Shown: piece by piece, positions 7,992 through 16,644 of the stretch
How positions within the stretch are numbered: position 1 is the stretch's first letter
Layout: every line of letters starts with the position of its first letter
Source: Macrostomum hystrix
Lineage: Eukaryota > Platyhelminthes > Macrostomidae
DNA: 64,000 nt
Direction: 5' to 3'
Assembly (NCBI GenBank): GCA_950097015.1
Contig: CATNEN010000001.1
Span: 7,497,001 to 7,561,000, forward strand
Made by a program: the position numbers and the translations under genes
The notes under the pieces: generated by a model
Seen by the model: the letters and a program-made list of their open reading frames with translations, nothing else
Told to the model about the DNA's origin: nothing
Database searches by the model: none

Positions 7992-8981
7992 ATGGCAGAT
8001 CAGAAACTTCAAAAGCTCTACTACAGTGACAAAGGATTCTTTGTAGGAAAAAATGCAGTCACCAAACTCGCGGAACTAAGTAATGAATCAAAACAAACAG
8101 TTGAAAGATGGCTCTCTAAGCAAGCAGTTTACCAAGTCTATTTCCCACCTGTTAAATTTACAAGACCTCACTTTAACATCTATAAACCTAATGAAGCGCA
8201 CCAAGCAGATCTTCTGTTTCTCCCCAATGACTCAGGCTACAAGTATGCGCTCACTGTTATAGACATTGCCTCCAGATATAAGGAAGCGAGACCGCTTAAG
8301 ACTAAGAAGTCAGAAGCAGTTGCAGCTGCCCTCCAAGACATTTACAAAAACTCTCCGCTCACATACCCCCAAACCTTTATGACTGATCCTGGCAAAGAAT
8401 TCATGGGGGCAGTCAAATCCCTTATGGAAAAGAACAATACGAAAATGCGCTACGGAAGAACTGAGCTCCATAGAGACCAGGCTTTTGTTGAAAGATTCAA
8501 TCTAACTCTAGCAAAGAGACTTTTCACAAAGCAGACAGCTGAAGAGCTGAAACTAAAAAGTGGCCAATACTATACCAAGTGGACAGAAAGACTCCCCGCA
8601 GTAATAAGTCAACTGAACAATGAAGTATCTCGAATGACAAACCTGAAACCAAATACTGCCATCAAACAAGACACAGTTAAATCAAAACATCCAATCGCCA
8701 ATTTCAACTATCCAAAGCTCCCTGGCGTTTATTCTCCGGAAATTCTTACTAACTCTGAATTCGTTCGCTTCCTTTACTTACCAGGAGAGCTGGAGAAGGA
8801 CACAAAGAGAAGAGCAACAGACCCATACTTTAGTCTTGATGTACATAAGATAAACAGGCATTTCACATCAGCATCCGGTGATTACTATTTTCTATCCCAA
8901 GACTTTAATTCAAAATCCCCCACACGATCATTCACAAGGGCTGAGCTTCTAGTGATTCCACATGACACAGAAATAAATTAA
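7992..8981 (+). CDS. INT: Retroviral-type (DDE) integrase, 329 aa
   Basis: It would join the element ends to host DNA and produce the 6-bp duplication. An N-terminal helical region (about 1-60) precedes an rve core whose candidate catalytic acids are Asp73 (HQADLLF), Asp132 (FMTDPGKEF) and Glu167 (AFVERFN). The last two are 35 positions apart, as in DDE integrases. The C-terminal part (about 250-325), with DYYFLSQDF and a basic FTRAELLVIP end, resembles the SH3/chromo-like tail of Polinton integrases. The gene starts after an A/T-only leader. It is full length and has no visible damage. Confidence 0.95.
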   Translation: MADQKLQKLYYSDKGFFVGKNAVTKLAELSNESKQTVERWLSKQAVYQVYFPPVKFTRPHFNIYKPNEAHQADLLFLPNDSGYKYALTVIDIASRYKEARPLKTKKSEAVAAALQDIYKNSPLTYPQTFMTDPGKEFMGAVKSLMEKNNTKMRYGRTELHRDQAFVERFNLTLAKRLFTKQTAEELKLKSGQYYTKWTERLPAVISQLNNEVSRMTNLKPNTAIKQDTVKSKHPIANFNYPKLPGVYSPEILTNSEFVRFLYLPGELEKDTKRRATDPYFSLDVHKINRHFTSASGDYYFLSQDFNSKSPTRSFTRAELLVIPHDTEIN

Positions 8982-8997
8982 TTTTTTTTTAAATAAA

Positions 8998-9429
8998 ATG
9001 ATTGAAACCAGAACCGTGAATAAAATCAGCAGAATTATCGACTCTAAGAAGCCAGGCGTTGTATCAATTAAAGGTGTCAAAGTCAAAGTAGATCCAATCC
9101 AGCAAATGATCCATTGTAACAATCAAACGCACAATATCACTGATGAGAAGACAGGCGGGATTCTTCCTTTGCTAACTCTTATCCCCATCATCGCAGGTGC
9201 TCTTGGTGCTGCAGGAGGTGTAGCCGGCGGAGTTGCATCAGCTGTGAAGGCTGGCAATGACAGAGCACATCAACAAGAGATGGAGAAAATCGCTAGAGAA
9301 AAAGGAGTCAGAATCGGGGGTAGTTGTGAATCTGATGATGGATCAGCTGATGAATCAGTCAGCAAATCAGAAATCGTTAAAGCCATCATGACACTGCATA
9401 AAGCAGGATTTACAATACTCCGGATGTGA
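8998..9429 (+). CDS. Core/membrane-active peptide candidate, 143 aa
   Basis: The N-terminus is basic. A hydrophobic glycine/alanine-rich stretch (about residues 54-84, GGILPLLTLIPIIAGALGAA onward) follows a GG pair, then a charged tail that includes IGGSCESDDGS. This layout resembles the small virion core or membrane-lytic precursors (adenoviral VI/X-like) described for adintoviruses, where GG sites are cut by the adenain-type protease. That assignment is by layout, not by clear homology. It sits between integrase and polymerase on the same strand, with a 16-bp spacer after the integrase. Confidence 0.6.
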   Translation: MIETRTVNKISRIIDSKKPGVVSIKGVKVKVDPIQQMIHCNNQTHNITDEKTGGILPLLTLIPIIAGALGAAGGVAGGVASAVKAGNDRAHQQEMEKIAREKGVRIGGSCESDDGSADESVSKSEIVKAIMTLHKAGFTILRM

Positions 9430-9553
9430 AAACAGAACAGAACAGAATCTGCTCTCATAACTATATTTAGCACTGTTGGTAGTAGTATGCCATACTTTAC
9501 ACTTAACTTGAGGGTGACCACCCTAAATTTTTTTTATAAAATTTTCATTAAAA

Positions 9554-12500
9554 ATGCCTAAAGCAAATCCAGAAAAAAAATTTGTCGAATCTTTCTTTCA
9601 AAATAATTGTCCTCAAGCTCAATCGTTTCAACAAAAAAGTCAAGTCCTGCAAGAGTTTTGCAGGCAGAAATTCCATCAAGATCCAGGCTACCTCGGGAGC
9701 TATGCAATACAGCAAGAAATTATTAATCAGCTTCTGCATTCAGAGCAGTACACACCAGTGAAGAAGCCGGCGACTGAACACCAACAAAAGAGCCGCAGCT
9801 TAGTCAATAAGTATGAGACACTCACAGGTCAAAATGTGTCGAAATACCCACAGAATAAGCAAGAGCAAGAAGATCTAGAACGTACAATCCACCAGGTTGA
9901 AGCAGAGCTACAAGCAGAAACTGAAGACCTTAAATTTGCACAGAGAAAATTCACAGAGCATTATATTGAGTATACAATCCAGGAAGACACCACAAATTCC
10001 CAATCCGACATTTACGACTTCAAAGACAGAATTCAATCAGTAATTGATCACACACTGAAGTCACGTAAGACCTTCAAGCTTCAGTTATCATTCAAGATTG
10101 AATTTTACATGCCTGCAAAACCCACTGAGCGTCTTGAATACTACATGACTACTAAAGCTCTACCCTTTACTCCCACTGACACACAGGATCCTTTTCTTCA
10201 AGAGATCAGTAAAAAGATTGACGCCTTTACTTCCAGAGGATCAGGTTGGGTTGTCAATGGCATTCAAAAAGCTACAGTAATGATCATGAAATATGACCCT
10301 CTCAAAGCTTCATCATATATTGAGCTCCCGAAAAAGCTAGCGAGTAAAAAAGCTTGCATCAATGTGCAAAATCCTGACCAATGCTGCGCACTATGGGCCG
10401 TTCTGTCTGCAATATTGTATGACAAGGATCGAGCCCACCCAGAGAGAACTTCTCATTATCAAGGTTTGTTCCAGCATAATCATCTCATCTGCCAAGCTAA
10501 AGGAATTTCCTTCAATAGAGGCGGCTTGGCAATCGATCAAATCCCAAAGCTAGAGGAAGTATTTAACAATAAAATCAGAATCACAGTCTTTGAATGGAAT
10601 GAGAAGAGCGAAAAAGTACAATTAGTCAGAGCCAGTAAAAACACGCTAGATCCTGAAGGTAGGCGTCGCATAGATGTCGATCTTCTAATCATAGGTGATT
10701 TGCGAGAAAATGCCCACTACGTTTGGATTAAAGATCTTTCCAGGCTCCTCCACAAGCAAATGAACAATCATCATGAATCGGTAGCAATCTGCCGTCTTTG
10801 TCTGAAGCATTATAGTGGACCCGATCGTGATGAAAAACTTAAAGAGCATGAACTGACCTGTGAAGATCATCCAACCAACTGCACACTTCCAACGGATAAG
10901 CATCTCAGATTTAAGAGTTATCACAAGATGGAGAAGCTCCCGTTTATAGTGTATGCCGACTTCGAATGTACTATAAACCCTGAAACCAATAAGCATGTCC
11001 CAAATTCTGTTGCGTATCTCTTTATTGGAAGAGACTCTTTTATTGACTCAAAGTATTTCTTAGGTGACCAGTGTGTTGAACAATTCATTTACTCGATGAT
11101 GGAATTACAGAAAAATGTTGCTGCCATTCAGCCTGTTCCGATAACTATGTCCGATCAAGATGAAATCGACTTCGGATCTGCAACTCATTGTCACATTTGC
11201 CGAAAGCTATTAACACCCTGCGACGTCAAAAACCACACAGTCAGAGATCACGATCACTTCACAGGAAAATTTAGAGGGGCAGCTCATAACACCTGTAATC
11301 TGAAACTTCAGAAAAACATCCGCGACCTTACCATTTTCTTCCATAACGGAAGGGGATATGATTATCACTTATTGGTTGAGAAGCTGGGTATGATACCAGG
11401 CATTAAACTAGATTGCATCGCAGAGAACAAAGAAAAGTTTAAGTGCATTGATATTAAGCGAGATTCAGGCAAGATTAAGATCAAAGATTCATTCCAGTTT
11501 CTGGCCGCAAGTCTCGATGCTTTGAGTAAAAATCTCACCGATGACCAATGTACTTATACCAAGATGCTGGCAGATTCCCTCAATCCTAGAACCCCAGATT
11601 CATTTAAGCTTCTTAGAAAGAAAGGTGTCTACCCTTATGAATGTAATCACGTCTTTGCAGAACCACTACCACCCAAGGACAAGTTCTTTTCAAAGCTAAC
11701 AAACTCTGGGATTTCTGATGAAGATTATGAGCATGCTCAGACTGTTTACAAACATTTTAACTGTCGAAACTTTCTTGATTATCACATGCTTTACCTTTGG
11801 ACTGATGTCTTTCTTCTAGCTGATGTATTTGAAACCTTTAGAAAGACCTGGTACTCTGCTTATGGTCTCGACCCCGCTCATTATGTGTCTTTGCCTGCTA
11901 CCAGTTGGGAATCATTGCTTAAAATGAAATGGGATCAAAATCCCAACTGGTACATCGAGCTGCTTACAGACATAGACATGTACAACTTTATAGATTCATC
12001 TAAGAGAGGTGGCATCTCTATTTGTGTCCATAGGTATGCAAAGGCGAACAATCCGTATCTAGAAGACTATGATAAAGAAAAGCCTTCAAACTACATCATT
12101 TATCTGGATGCCAACAACCTCTATGGTTGGGCTATGAGCCAAGATTTACCTGTTAGAGATTTTAGGTGGCTAGATACTTATAAACGCGACTTTTCAATAC
12201 CTGCGATCTATGAAGTTGATGTTGAAATCCCTAGGGAACTTCACGACAATTTTTCTGACTTTGCCCCCTTCCCTGAGAACATTAACTGTCCAAAGATAAT
12301 CCAGTACAATGATGGAAGCTGGCAGCTATCTGAAAAAGAAAAAGAGCGTGTGAAAAAGTTAACACAAAATCTCATGAACAAGACACGCTACATCATTCAT
12401 TACAAACTGTTGCAGTATTTTATCTCCCTAGGCTGTAGGGTCACGAAAGTTCACAGGGCTCTCGCATTCACAGAAGAAGCGTGGATGAAGCCATACATAG

Positions 12501-13354
12501 AAAAAAACACCCAGTTTAGAACTAAAGCAACAAACAGCTTTGACAAGGACCTGTTCAAGCTTGCAAACAACTCTGTCTATGGCAAGACCCTAGAAAACGA
12601 ACGCAACCGCACGAACCTGAAGCTCGTTACCTGTTATGAGCCTGGTACTATTCAGACAAGTTTATCAAAGCCCACTTTCAAAGAGCTTCATATCTTTAAT
12701 GATTACTTGGGTGCCATACTGTTCTATAAGACTAAAGTTACCCTATGCAAGCCCATATTTACAGGTGTGACTGTACTTGACGAATCGAAGCGCCTGATGT
12801 ATAAATTCTTCTATGACATGAAGCGACAATACGGCGAACAAGTGAAACTTCTATATACTGACACAGACTCCCTAATTCTAAACATACAGACTGAGGATGT
12901 CTATCAGGACATGTTGAATCAAAAACATCTGTATGACCTATCCGAATATCCAGAGTCCTTCAAGACTTTGAAAGGTGATCAAGTACGCGACACTGGAAAT
13001 CAAAAAGTTGTAGGAAAAATGAAGGATGAAACGGCTGGCACCCTCATTACAGAGTTTATCGGTTTGAGGGCAAAGTCCTATTTTGTAAAAAGTTGTAAGT
13101 CTACCATTAAAAAATCAAAAGGAATCCCAAAACATGTTGTTAAAAACGATCTCCATGAAGCTTCATACAAGGACGCATTGATCAATAATAAAAACACCAC
13201 CCATGAATTTATGAAACTGCAGTCTAAGAACCACAACATTCACACAATTCAACAGAAGAAGATAGGCCTCTCAGGTGCCGATAACAAACGACATATCTTT
13301 GATGACAACATTACCAGCCTACCATTTGGACACTATAGATTAAATAATTTGTAA
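9554..13354 (+). CDS. POLB: Protein-primed family B DNA polymerase, 1266 aa
   Basis: It would replicate the linear element from its ends. The proofreading exonuclease begins with ADFECT (Asp469, Glu471), followed by HNGRGYDYH and YLWTDVFLLADVFE. The polymerase motifs are A, LDANNLYGW (Asp852), B, KLANNSVYGK (1002-1011), and C, YTDTDS (Asp1103, Asp1105). Between Exo I and Exo II, residues about 546-583 carry a Cys/His cluster (CHIC, then VRDHDHFTGKFRGAAHNTCN) like the endonuclease VII/HNH zinc fold. A C2HC-like cluster lies at about 420-445. The N-terminal 400 residues include a possible cysteine-protease (OTU-like) unit, with Cys277/Cys278 in NPDQCCALWA and His388 in HYVW. That part is inference. 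The start has the CATTAAAAATG context. Confidence 0.97.
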   Translation: MPKANPEKKFVESFFQNNCPQAQSFQQKSQVLQEFCRQKFHQDPGYLGSYAIQQEIINQLLHSEQYTPVKKPATEHQQKSRSLVNKYETLTGQNVSKYPQNKQEQEDLERTIHQVEAELQAETEDLKFAQRKFTEHYIEYTIQEDTTNSQSDIYDFKDRIQSVIDHTLKSRKTFKLQLSFKIEFYMPAKPTERLEYYMTTKALPFTPTDTQDPFLQEISKKIDAFTSRGSGWVVNGIQKATVMIMKYDPLKASSYIELPKKLASKKACINVQNPDQCCALWAVLSAILYDKDRAHPERTSHYQGLFQHNHLICQAKGISFNRGGLAIDQIPKLEEVFNNKIRITVFEWNEKSEKVQLVRASKNTLDPEGRRRIDVDLLIIGDLRENAHYVWIKDLSRLLHKQMNNHHESVAICRLCLKHYSGPDRDEKLKEHELTCEDHPTNCTLPTDKHLRFKSYHKMEKLPFIVYADFECTINPETNKHVPNSVAYLFIGRDSFIDSKYFLGDQCVEQFIYSMMELQKNVAAIQPVPITMSDQDEIDFGSATHCHICRKLLTPCDVKNHTVRDHDHFTGKFRGAAHNTCNLKLQKNIRDLTIFFHNGRGYDYHLLVEKLGMIPGIKLDCIAENKEKFKCIDIKRDSGKIKIKDSFQFLAASLDALSKNLTDDQCTYTKMLADSLNPRTPDSFKLLRKKGVYPYECNHVFAEPLPPKDKFFSKLTNSGISDEDYEHAQTVYKHFNCRNFLDYHMLYLWTDVFLLADVFETFRKTWYSAYGLDPAHYVSLPATSWESLLKMKWDQNPNWYIELLTDIDMYNFIDSSKRGGISICVHRYAKANNPYLEDYDKEKPSNYIIYLDANNLYGWAMSQDLPVRDFRWLDTYKRDFSIPAIYEVDVEIPRELHDNFSDFAPFPENINCPKIIQYNDGSWQLSEKEKERVKKLTQNLMNKTRYIIHYKLLQYFISLGCRVTKVHRALAFTEEAWMKPYIEKNTQFRTKATNSFDKDLFKLANNSVYGKTLENERNRTNLKLVTCYEPGTIQTSLSKPTFKELHIFNDYLGAILFYKTKVTLCKPIFTGVTVLDESKRLMYKFFYDMKRQYGEQVKLLYTDTDSLILNIQTEDVYQDMLNQKHLYDLSEYPESFKTLKGDQVRDTGNQKVVGKMKDETAGTLITEFIGLRAKSYFVKSCKSTIKKSKGIPKHVVKNDLHEASYKDALINNKNTTHEFMKLQSKNHNIHTIQQKKIGLSGADNKRHIFDDNITSLPFGHYRLNNL

Positions 13355-13383
13355 CAAAATTTGTTACAAAAATTTGTAAAAAA

Positions 13384-13782
13384 ATGACAACCAATATTTA
13401 TTTAGAAGAGCTAGCTCAGCAATTAAAAATCCCAAACTTCAGAGGCGTCTTTATGAAGGATACACTGCCAGAAACCCCACTAGAAAAAGAATGTGGAATC
13501 ATGAACTTTGACCCTGCAGAAAAGCCAGGTTCTCATTGGGTTTGTTGGGTAATTGATCCGAACCGTAAACACAAGTACTATTACTTTGATAGCTATGGAA
13601 CTGCTGTACCCGAACAACTGAGAAATTATATGACTCATATGAGACATAAAATATACCGCTCAGATTTTATACTCCAGGGTATTAACAGTGATATTTGTGG
13701 TGAGCTATGTATGACTGTTTTGTATGCAATGACCCACACCCGAAAGAGTTACAAAGAAATCATTTTAGGGATGAAAAAATAA
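13384..13782 (+). CDS. PRO: Adenain-like cysteine protease, 132 aa
   Basis: It belongs to the adenoviral protease/Ulp1 fold group, which cleaves capsid and core precursors during maturation. The catalytic order is clear: His51 (GSHWVCW), Asp69 (YYFDSYG), Gln98 (ILQG) and Cys105 (DICGELC). The length is typical of compact Polinton proteases. It follows the polymerase by 29 bases on the same strand and converges with the membrane protein gene at 13808. The GSG/GG-containing proteins of this element are candidate substrates. Confidence 0.93.
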   Translation: MTTNIYLEELAQQLKIPNFRGVFMKDTLPETPLEKECGIMNFDPAEKPGSHWVCWVIDPNRKHKYYYFDSYGTAVPEQLRNYMTHMRHKIYRSDFILQGINSDICGELCMTVLYAMTHTRKSYKEIILGMKK

Positions 13783-13807
13783 TTTTTTTAGGTCCCGTTA
13801 GGTCCTG

Positions 13808-14431
13808 TTAGGTCTTGTTCATTTTCGCTGCTTTCGCCACATGCTGTTTGAACACATTCTCCAGATCATTTCTTAGCTGGCTCATTTCATCAATGGTATT
13901 TAGATTAAGCCTAACTCGTTGCTCATAGAGGTCTTGAATGTTTTTAAACTCATCCTCTGAAATGAACTTGTCTTCAATCGCCTTTGAGATGTACCCGATG
14001 ATAGAGCTTTGTACTGATTTCTCATTTGTTTGCTTCGCATGTAGATGCTTTAGCTTTTGTCGTCTGTTCCGTGATAGTGCTCCTGTAACTGCTGAAATCA
14101 GACCACATGTGGCACCAGCAGCTCCGAGTGGAATGGCGATTGGCACAGTGATTACTGGAATTGTTGAAACAGCAGCTGCTGATCCCGATAGAACAGATAC
14201 AGATCCAAGAAGCATATTAAGGTAATCGAAGACCTTGCACTCTCTATTATAGCGCTTCAGTTTCTTGGTATTATGATCAATTTGCCGTTTAATATCATCT
14301 CGCATCTTTTGAATCTCCACCAATCTGAATTGCTGCGAGTTACAAGTGAAAGTTGGGTAAAGGGGTTGTTGTGGGCTTGGGTTGTTTGGAGGCGCACTAG
14401 GTTCATATAGAGAGTTAATTTTTTCAGACAT
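13808..14431 (-). CDS. Two-helix membrane protein with N-terminal PSAPP motif, 207 aa
   Basis: A proline-rich N-terminus contains PSAPP (residues 11-15). A helical segment (about 38-65) precedes a long hydrophobic region (about 70-118) that can form two membrane helices around a PVITVPIAIPLGAAG turn. The rest is charged and probably coiled coil. A P(S/T)AP motif is the known docking site for the ESCRT-I subunit TSG101 in budding viruses. A release or membrane role is therefore suggested, not shown. The stop lies 25 bases from the protease stop, across short TTAGGTCCYG repeats (13788-13818). Confidence 0.75.
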   Translation of the reverse strand: MSEKINSLYEPSAPPNNPSPQQPLYPTFTCNSQQFRLVEIQKMRDDIKRQIDHNTKKLKRYNRECKVFDYLNMLLGSVSVLSGSAAAVSTIPVITVPIAIPLGAAGATCGLISAVTGALSRNRRQKLKHLHAKQTNEKSVQSSIIGYISKAIEDKFISEDEFKNIQDLYEQRVRLNLNTIDEMSQLRNDLENVFKQHVAKAAKMNKT

Positions 14432-14462
14432 TTATTGAACGAAAAAAAATTATATAAATTTT

Positions 14463-15191
14463 TTATGACCTTTCTCGCAAATCTGTTGCACGCCTTGCCG
14501 CCTCCCTTGATACCTCTTCTGATGGTCCATCAGATACTCTTGCTTCTTCAATGTCAATGTCCGGCAGATTGTGCAGTCTCTCTAGTCGGCCGAGTCTTCT
14601 TTTCGTTTTCCCCCAGTCGTTGTATATCCTATTCAAATACTCAGTGTGTCTTGTTACGTTTAGCCCCATGGGTCTTAGTGTTTCCTTTGTTTCATTTGCT
14701 AGTCTCTGAAGAGTTGTTATATCTGACTCTGCTGCTGTGAGTCGCGAACTCAATCTATCATGCACAGTGCTTGATCTTAGCATAAAGGCTTCTAAATTTC
14801 GAACTTTATTTGAATTTTCTGTTACTCTTTCTTCCACCAAGTTTGCTCGATTATTAACGGCAGTTCTCAGAGTGGCGATGTCTAATCTTAGAGTGGCGAT
14901 GTCTGATCTCAGAGTGGGTATCGCTGCAACAAGAGTATCCCGATCATGAACAAACTGTACATATAGTATGTCAATCTCTTCCTTCCGCTTTGCTATGCTC
15001 ACCCGTAGGTCTTCCATGTTTATTTGTCGTTGGTGTGTTGCCCGCTCTAGGGCTTTCAAGCGATCTTTAATGAGTTTGATTTCTGGAATTTTTTCGTCAA
15101 CATTTATATAACGCCTGTCAAGGTAAGAAACTTGAGCACTAGTGAGTGTGCTTCCGCGATCCAACGATTCACCTGCAAAATTAATAGACAT
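14463..15191 (-). CDS. Coiled-coil protein, 242 aa
   Basis: The chosen start is ATG 15191 (MSINFAGES), because it follows the A/T leader used by the element. An upstream in-frame extension to 15266 overlaps the ATPase gene. Heptad-rich sequence covers most of the protein (about 45-190). It includes short duplicated segments, LRSDIATLRLDIATLRTAV, encoded by 11-14 bp DNA repeats at about 14865-14920. An elongated fibre- or scaffold-like structure is likely. I recognise no family. Confidence 0.7.
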   Translation of the reverse strand: MSINFAGESLDRGSTLTSAQVSYLDRRYINVDEKIPEIKLIKDRLKALERATHQRQINMEDLRVSIAKRKEEIDILYVQFVHDRDTLVAAIPTLRSDIATLRLDIATLRTAVNNRANLVEERVTENSNKVRNLEAFMLRSSTVHDRLSSRLTAAESDITTLQRLANETKETLRPMGLNVTRHTEYLNRIYNDWGKTKRRLGRLERLHNLPDIDIEEARVSDGPSEEVSREAARRATDLRERS

Positions 15192-15208
15192 TTTTTTAAT
15201 AACAAAAT

Positions 15209-16009
15209 TTAAATTACAGTTCTTTTTTCTTTGTTGATCATCACAAACTGGTAAGGTTGATTCCACTTGTCATAGCAAAGATTAACGAATTCCTCCTGTG
15301 AAATCTTTCTGTTGGAGTTTTTTGTTGGATTTACAAAATTGGCAGGCGCAATGACCTCATTGTAAAATCTTTTTAGCCTGTCCTGTGGAATTGTTGGAAA
15401 CAGGAGGATCAGATTGCAGTTCCCACGAATTGTTTTGTTCGGGAGCTCGAACCAGTTCTGGGCAATGTAAATTACGTTACAATTGTTGTGCCGTCCTCTT
15501 GTAAAATAGTTTTCTATCTGCTTCTGTGGGCCTGTCATGCAATCATCAAAGACAATCAAATGTTTTCTCCCCTTTTCTAGCTCATCTGGTTGGGGTAGAA
15601 GTTTGGTCTTAGGATCAACCTGCGGATCTCCGTATGTGAACACTTTAATGTTCTGCCATTTTTCATTGTCTTTGATGTACTTTGCATATTCGGCAGCTAC
15701 AATTTCTGGGTTACTGGGAAGGCTCTTTTGGTTATTAAAACATTGAATAATGTGCTCTTTGTGCAGTCTGTTTTGCAGTCCAGAGATCAACATTTTATAC
15801 TCATCTTGATACAGGGTGGGAGAGTAGATGTGCAGAGTGTCATAGTCGATAAAGCCAGGTCTAAGAAGCATGTTAAAGACTCTGAATGTTTTACCTGAAC
15901 CTGACGAACCAACAACAATGCATCTGAAGTGACTCGGGATTGACTCATGATGAGAAAACTTAATCTGATTACGTGTCCAGTGAGGATTGAAGTCGTTTGA
16001 AAAGTCCAT
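15209..16009 (-). CDS. ATP: A32/FtsK-HerA-type packaging ATPase, 266 aa
   Basis: It would pump the element DNA into capsids. Walker A is GSSGSGKT (34-41), Walker B is LIVFDD (151-156), and TRGRHNN (170-176) followed by AQNWFELP fits the sensor region of the family. The length matches Polinton and virophage ATPases. It reads toward the coiled-coil gene, 17 bases apart. The leader is A/T-only apart from a short GATGAA patch. Confidence 0.95.
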   Translation of the reverse strand: MDFSNDFNPHWTRNQIKFSHHESIPSHFRCIVVGSSGSGKTFRVFNMLLRPGFIDYDTLHIYSPTLYQDEYKMLISGLQNRLHKEHIIQCFNNQKSLPSNPEIVAAEYAKYIKDNEKWQNIKVFTYGDPQVDPKTKLLPQPDELEKGRKHLIVFDDCMTGPQKQIENYFTRGRHNNCNVIYIAQNWFELPNKTIRGNCNLILLFPTIPQDRLKRFYNEVIAPANFVNPTKNSNRKISQEEFVNLCYDKWNQPYQFVMINKEKRTVI

Positions 16010-16056
16010 TTTTCTATGATGAAAAAAAAATTAAAAAAGAGTAAATCATTTATAAG

Positions 16057-16172
16057 ATGTGTCTAGGACTTAGATGTGTCTATTTGGGACTTAGATGTGT
16101 CTTTTTGGGACTTAGATGTGTCTATTTGGGACTTAGATGTGTCTATTTGGGACTTAGATGTGTCTTTTTGGG
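16057..16172 (+). repeat. 21-bp tandem repeat in the Polinton (AGATGTGTCTATTTGGGACT)
   Basis: Five to six copies of a 21-bp unit lie upstream of the ATPase start. Two single-base variants alternate (CTATTTGG and CTTTTTGG). It opens a plus-strand frame only because 21 is a multiple of three. Confidence 0.9.
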
Positions 16173-16224
16173 ACTAGTCTTGTACCCTTACATGTCTTGT
16201 ACCCTCGGAAAGTACCCTAGTACC

Positions 16225-16626
16225 CTATTCGAATTTGAAACCACTTCCTTTTTTAATGCTAGCTCTCATCTTCTCATAGATTGCAGGGTCCACAGTGTCT
16301 GGGTTTGGGGCCAGAGGAGCCAGCGGAGCCAGCGGAGCCAGCGGAGCCAATGGGGGCTGAATATCTTGTGTTACAGTATCCTTTATCTTTTTAGCCGCAG
16401 TGACAACACTTCCCACAGATTCAGCCACGTTCTTAATATTATCTTTGTTCTCACTAATGACTTTAAAGATCTGAGCACCCTGTGCAATCATGTCAGCAAG
16501 ACCATTCCCTGAGCGTTCTTTCCTAGGATAGTGACCTGCTGGGAAAAGTCCAGATCCACGCTTAATTAGATTAAGTTCCTCCTTGTCATAGTATTTGTCC
16601 ACGTCTTTTTCGAAAATAATCGGCAT
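16225..16626 (-). CDS. 133-aa virion-associated candidate with APL repeats
   Basis: The protein has an N-terminal KRGSGLFPAGHYP segment, a central amphipathic helix (about 45-85), a run of five APL repeats (about 92-106, encoded by a 9-bp GGAGCCAGC repeat), and a C-terminal KKGSGFKF. Two GSG sites, one near each end, would suit processing by the element's adenain-like protease. The layout suggests a minor virion protein. Family unknown. It starts after an A/T-only leader, 19 bases from the 390-aa gene's stop. Confidence 0.65.
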   Translation of the reverse strand: MPIIFEKDVDKYYDKEELNLIKRGSGLFPAGHYPRKERSGNGLADMIAQGAQIFKVISENKDNIKNVAESVGSVVTAAKKIKDTVTQDIQPPLAPLAPLAPLAPLAPNPDTVDPAIYEKMRASIKKGSGFKFE

Positions 16627-16644
16627 TTTTTATTAGGGAAGAAA

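Noticed and set aside
9481-9490. Third Polinton-terminus match (AGTAGTATGC)
   Set aside because: Ten bases only. It could be chance in AT-rich DNA, so it is mentioned but not called.
16057-16512. 151-codon plus-strand frame
   Set aside because: It starts in the 21-bp repeat and runs antisense through the 133-aa gene.
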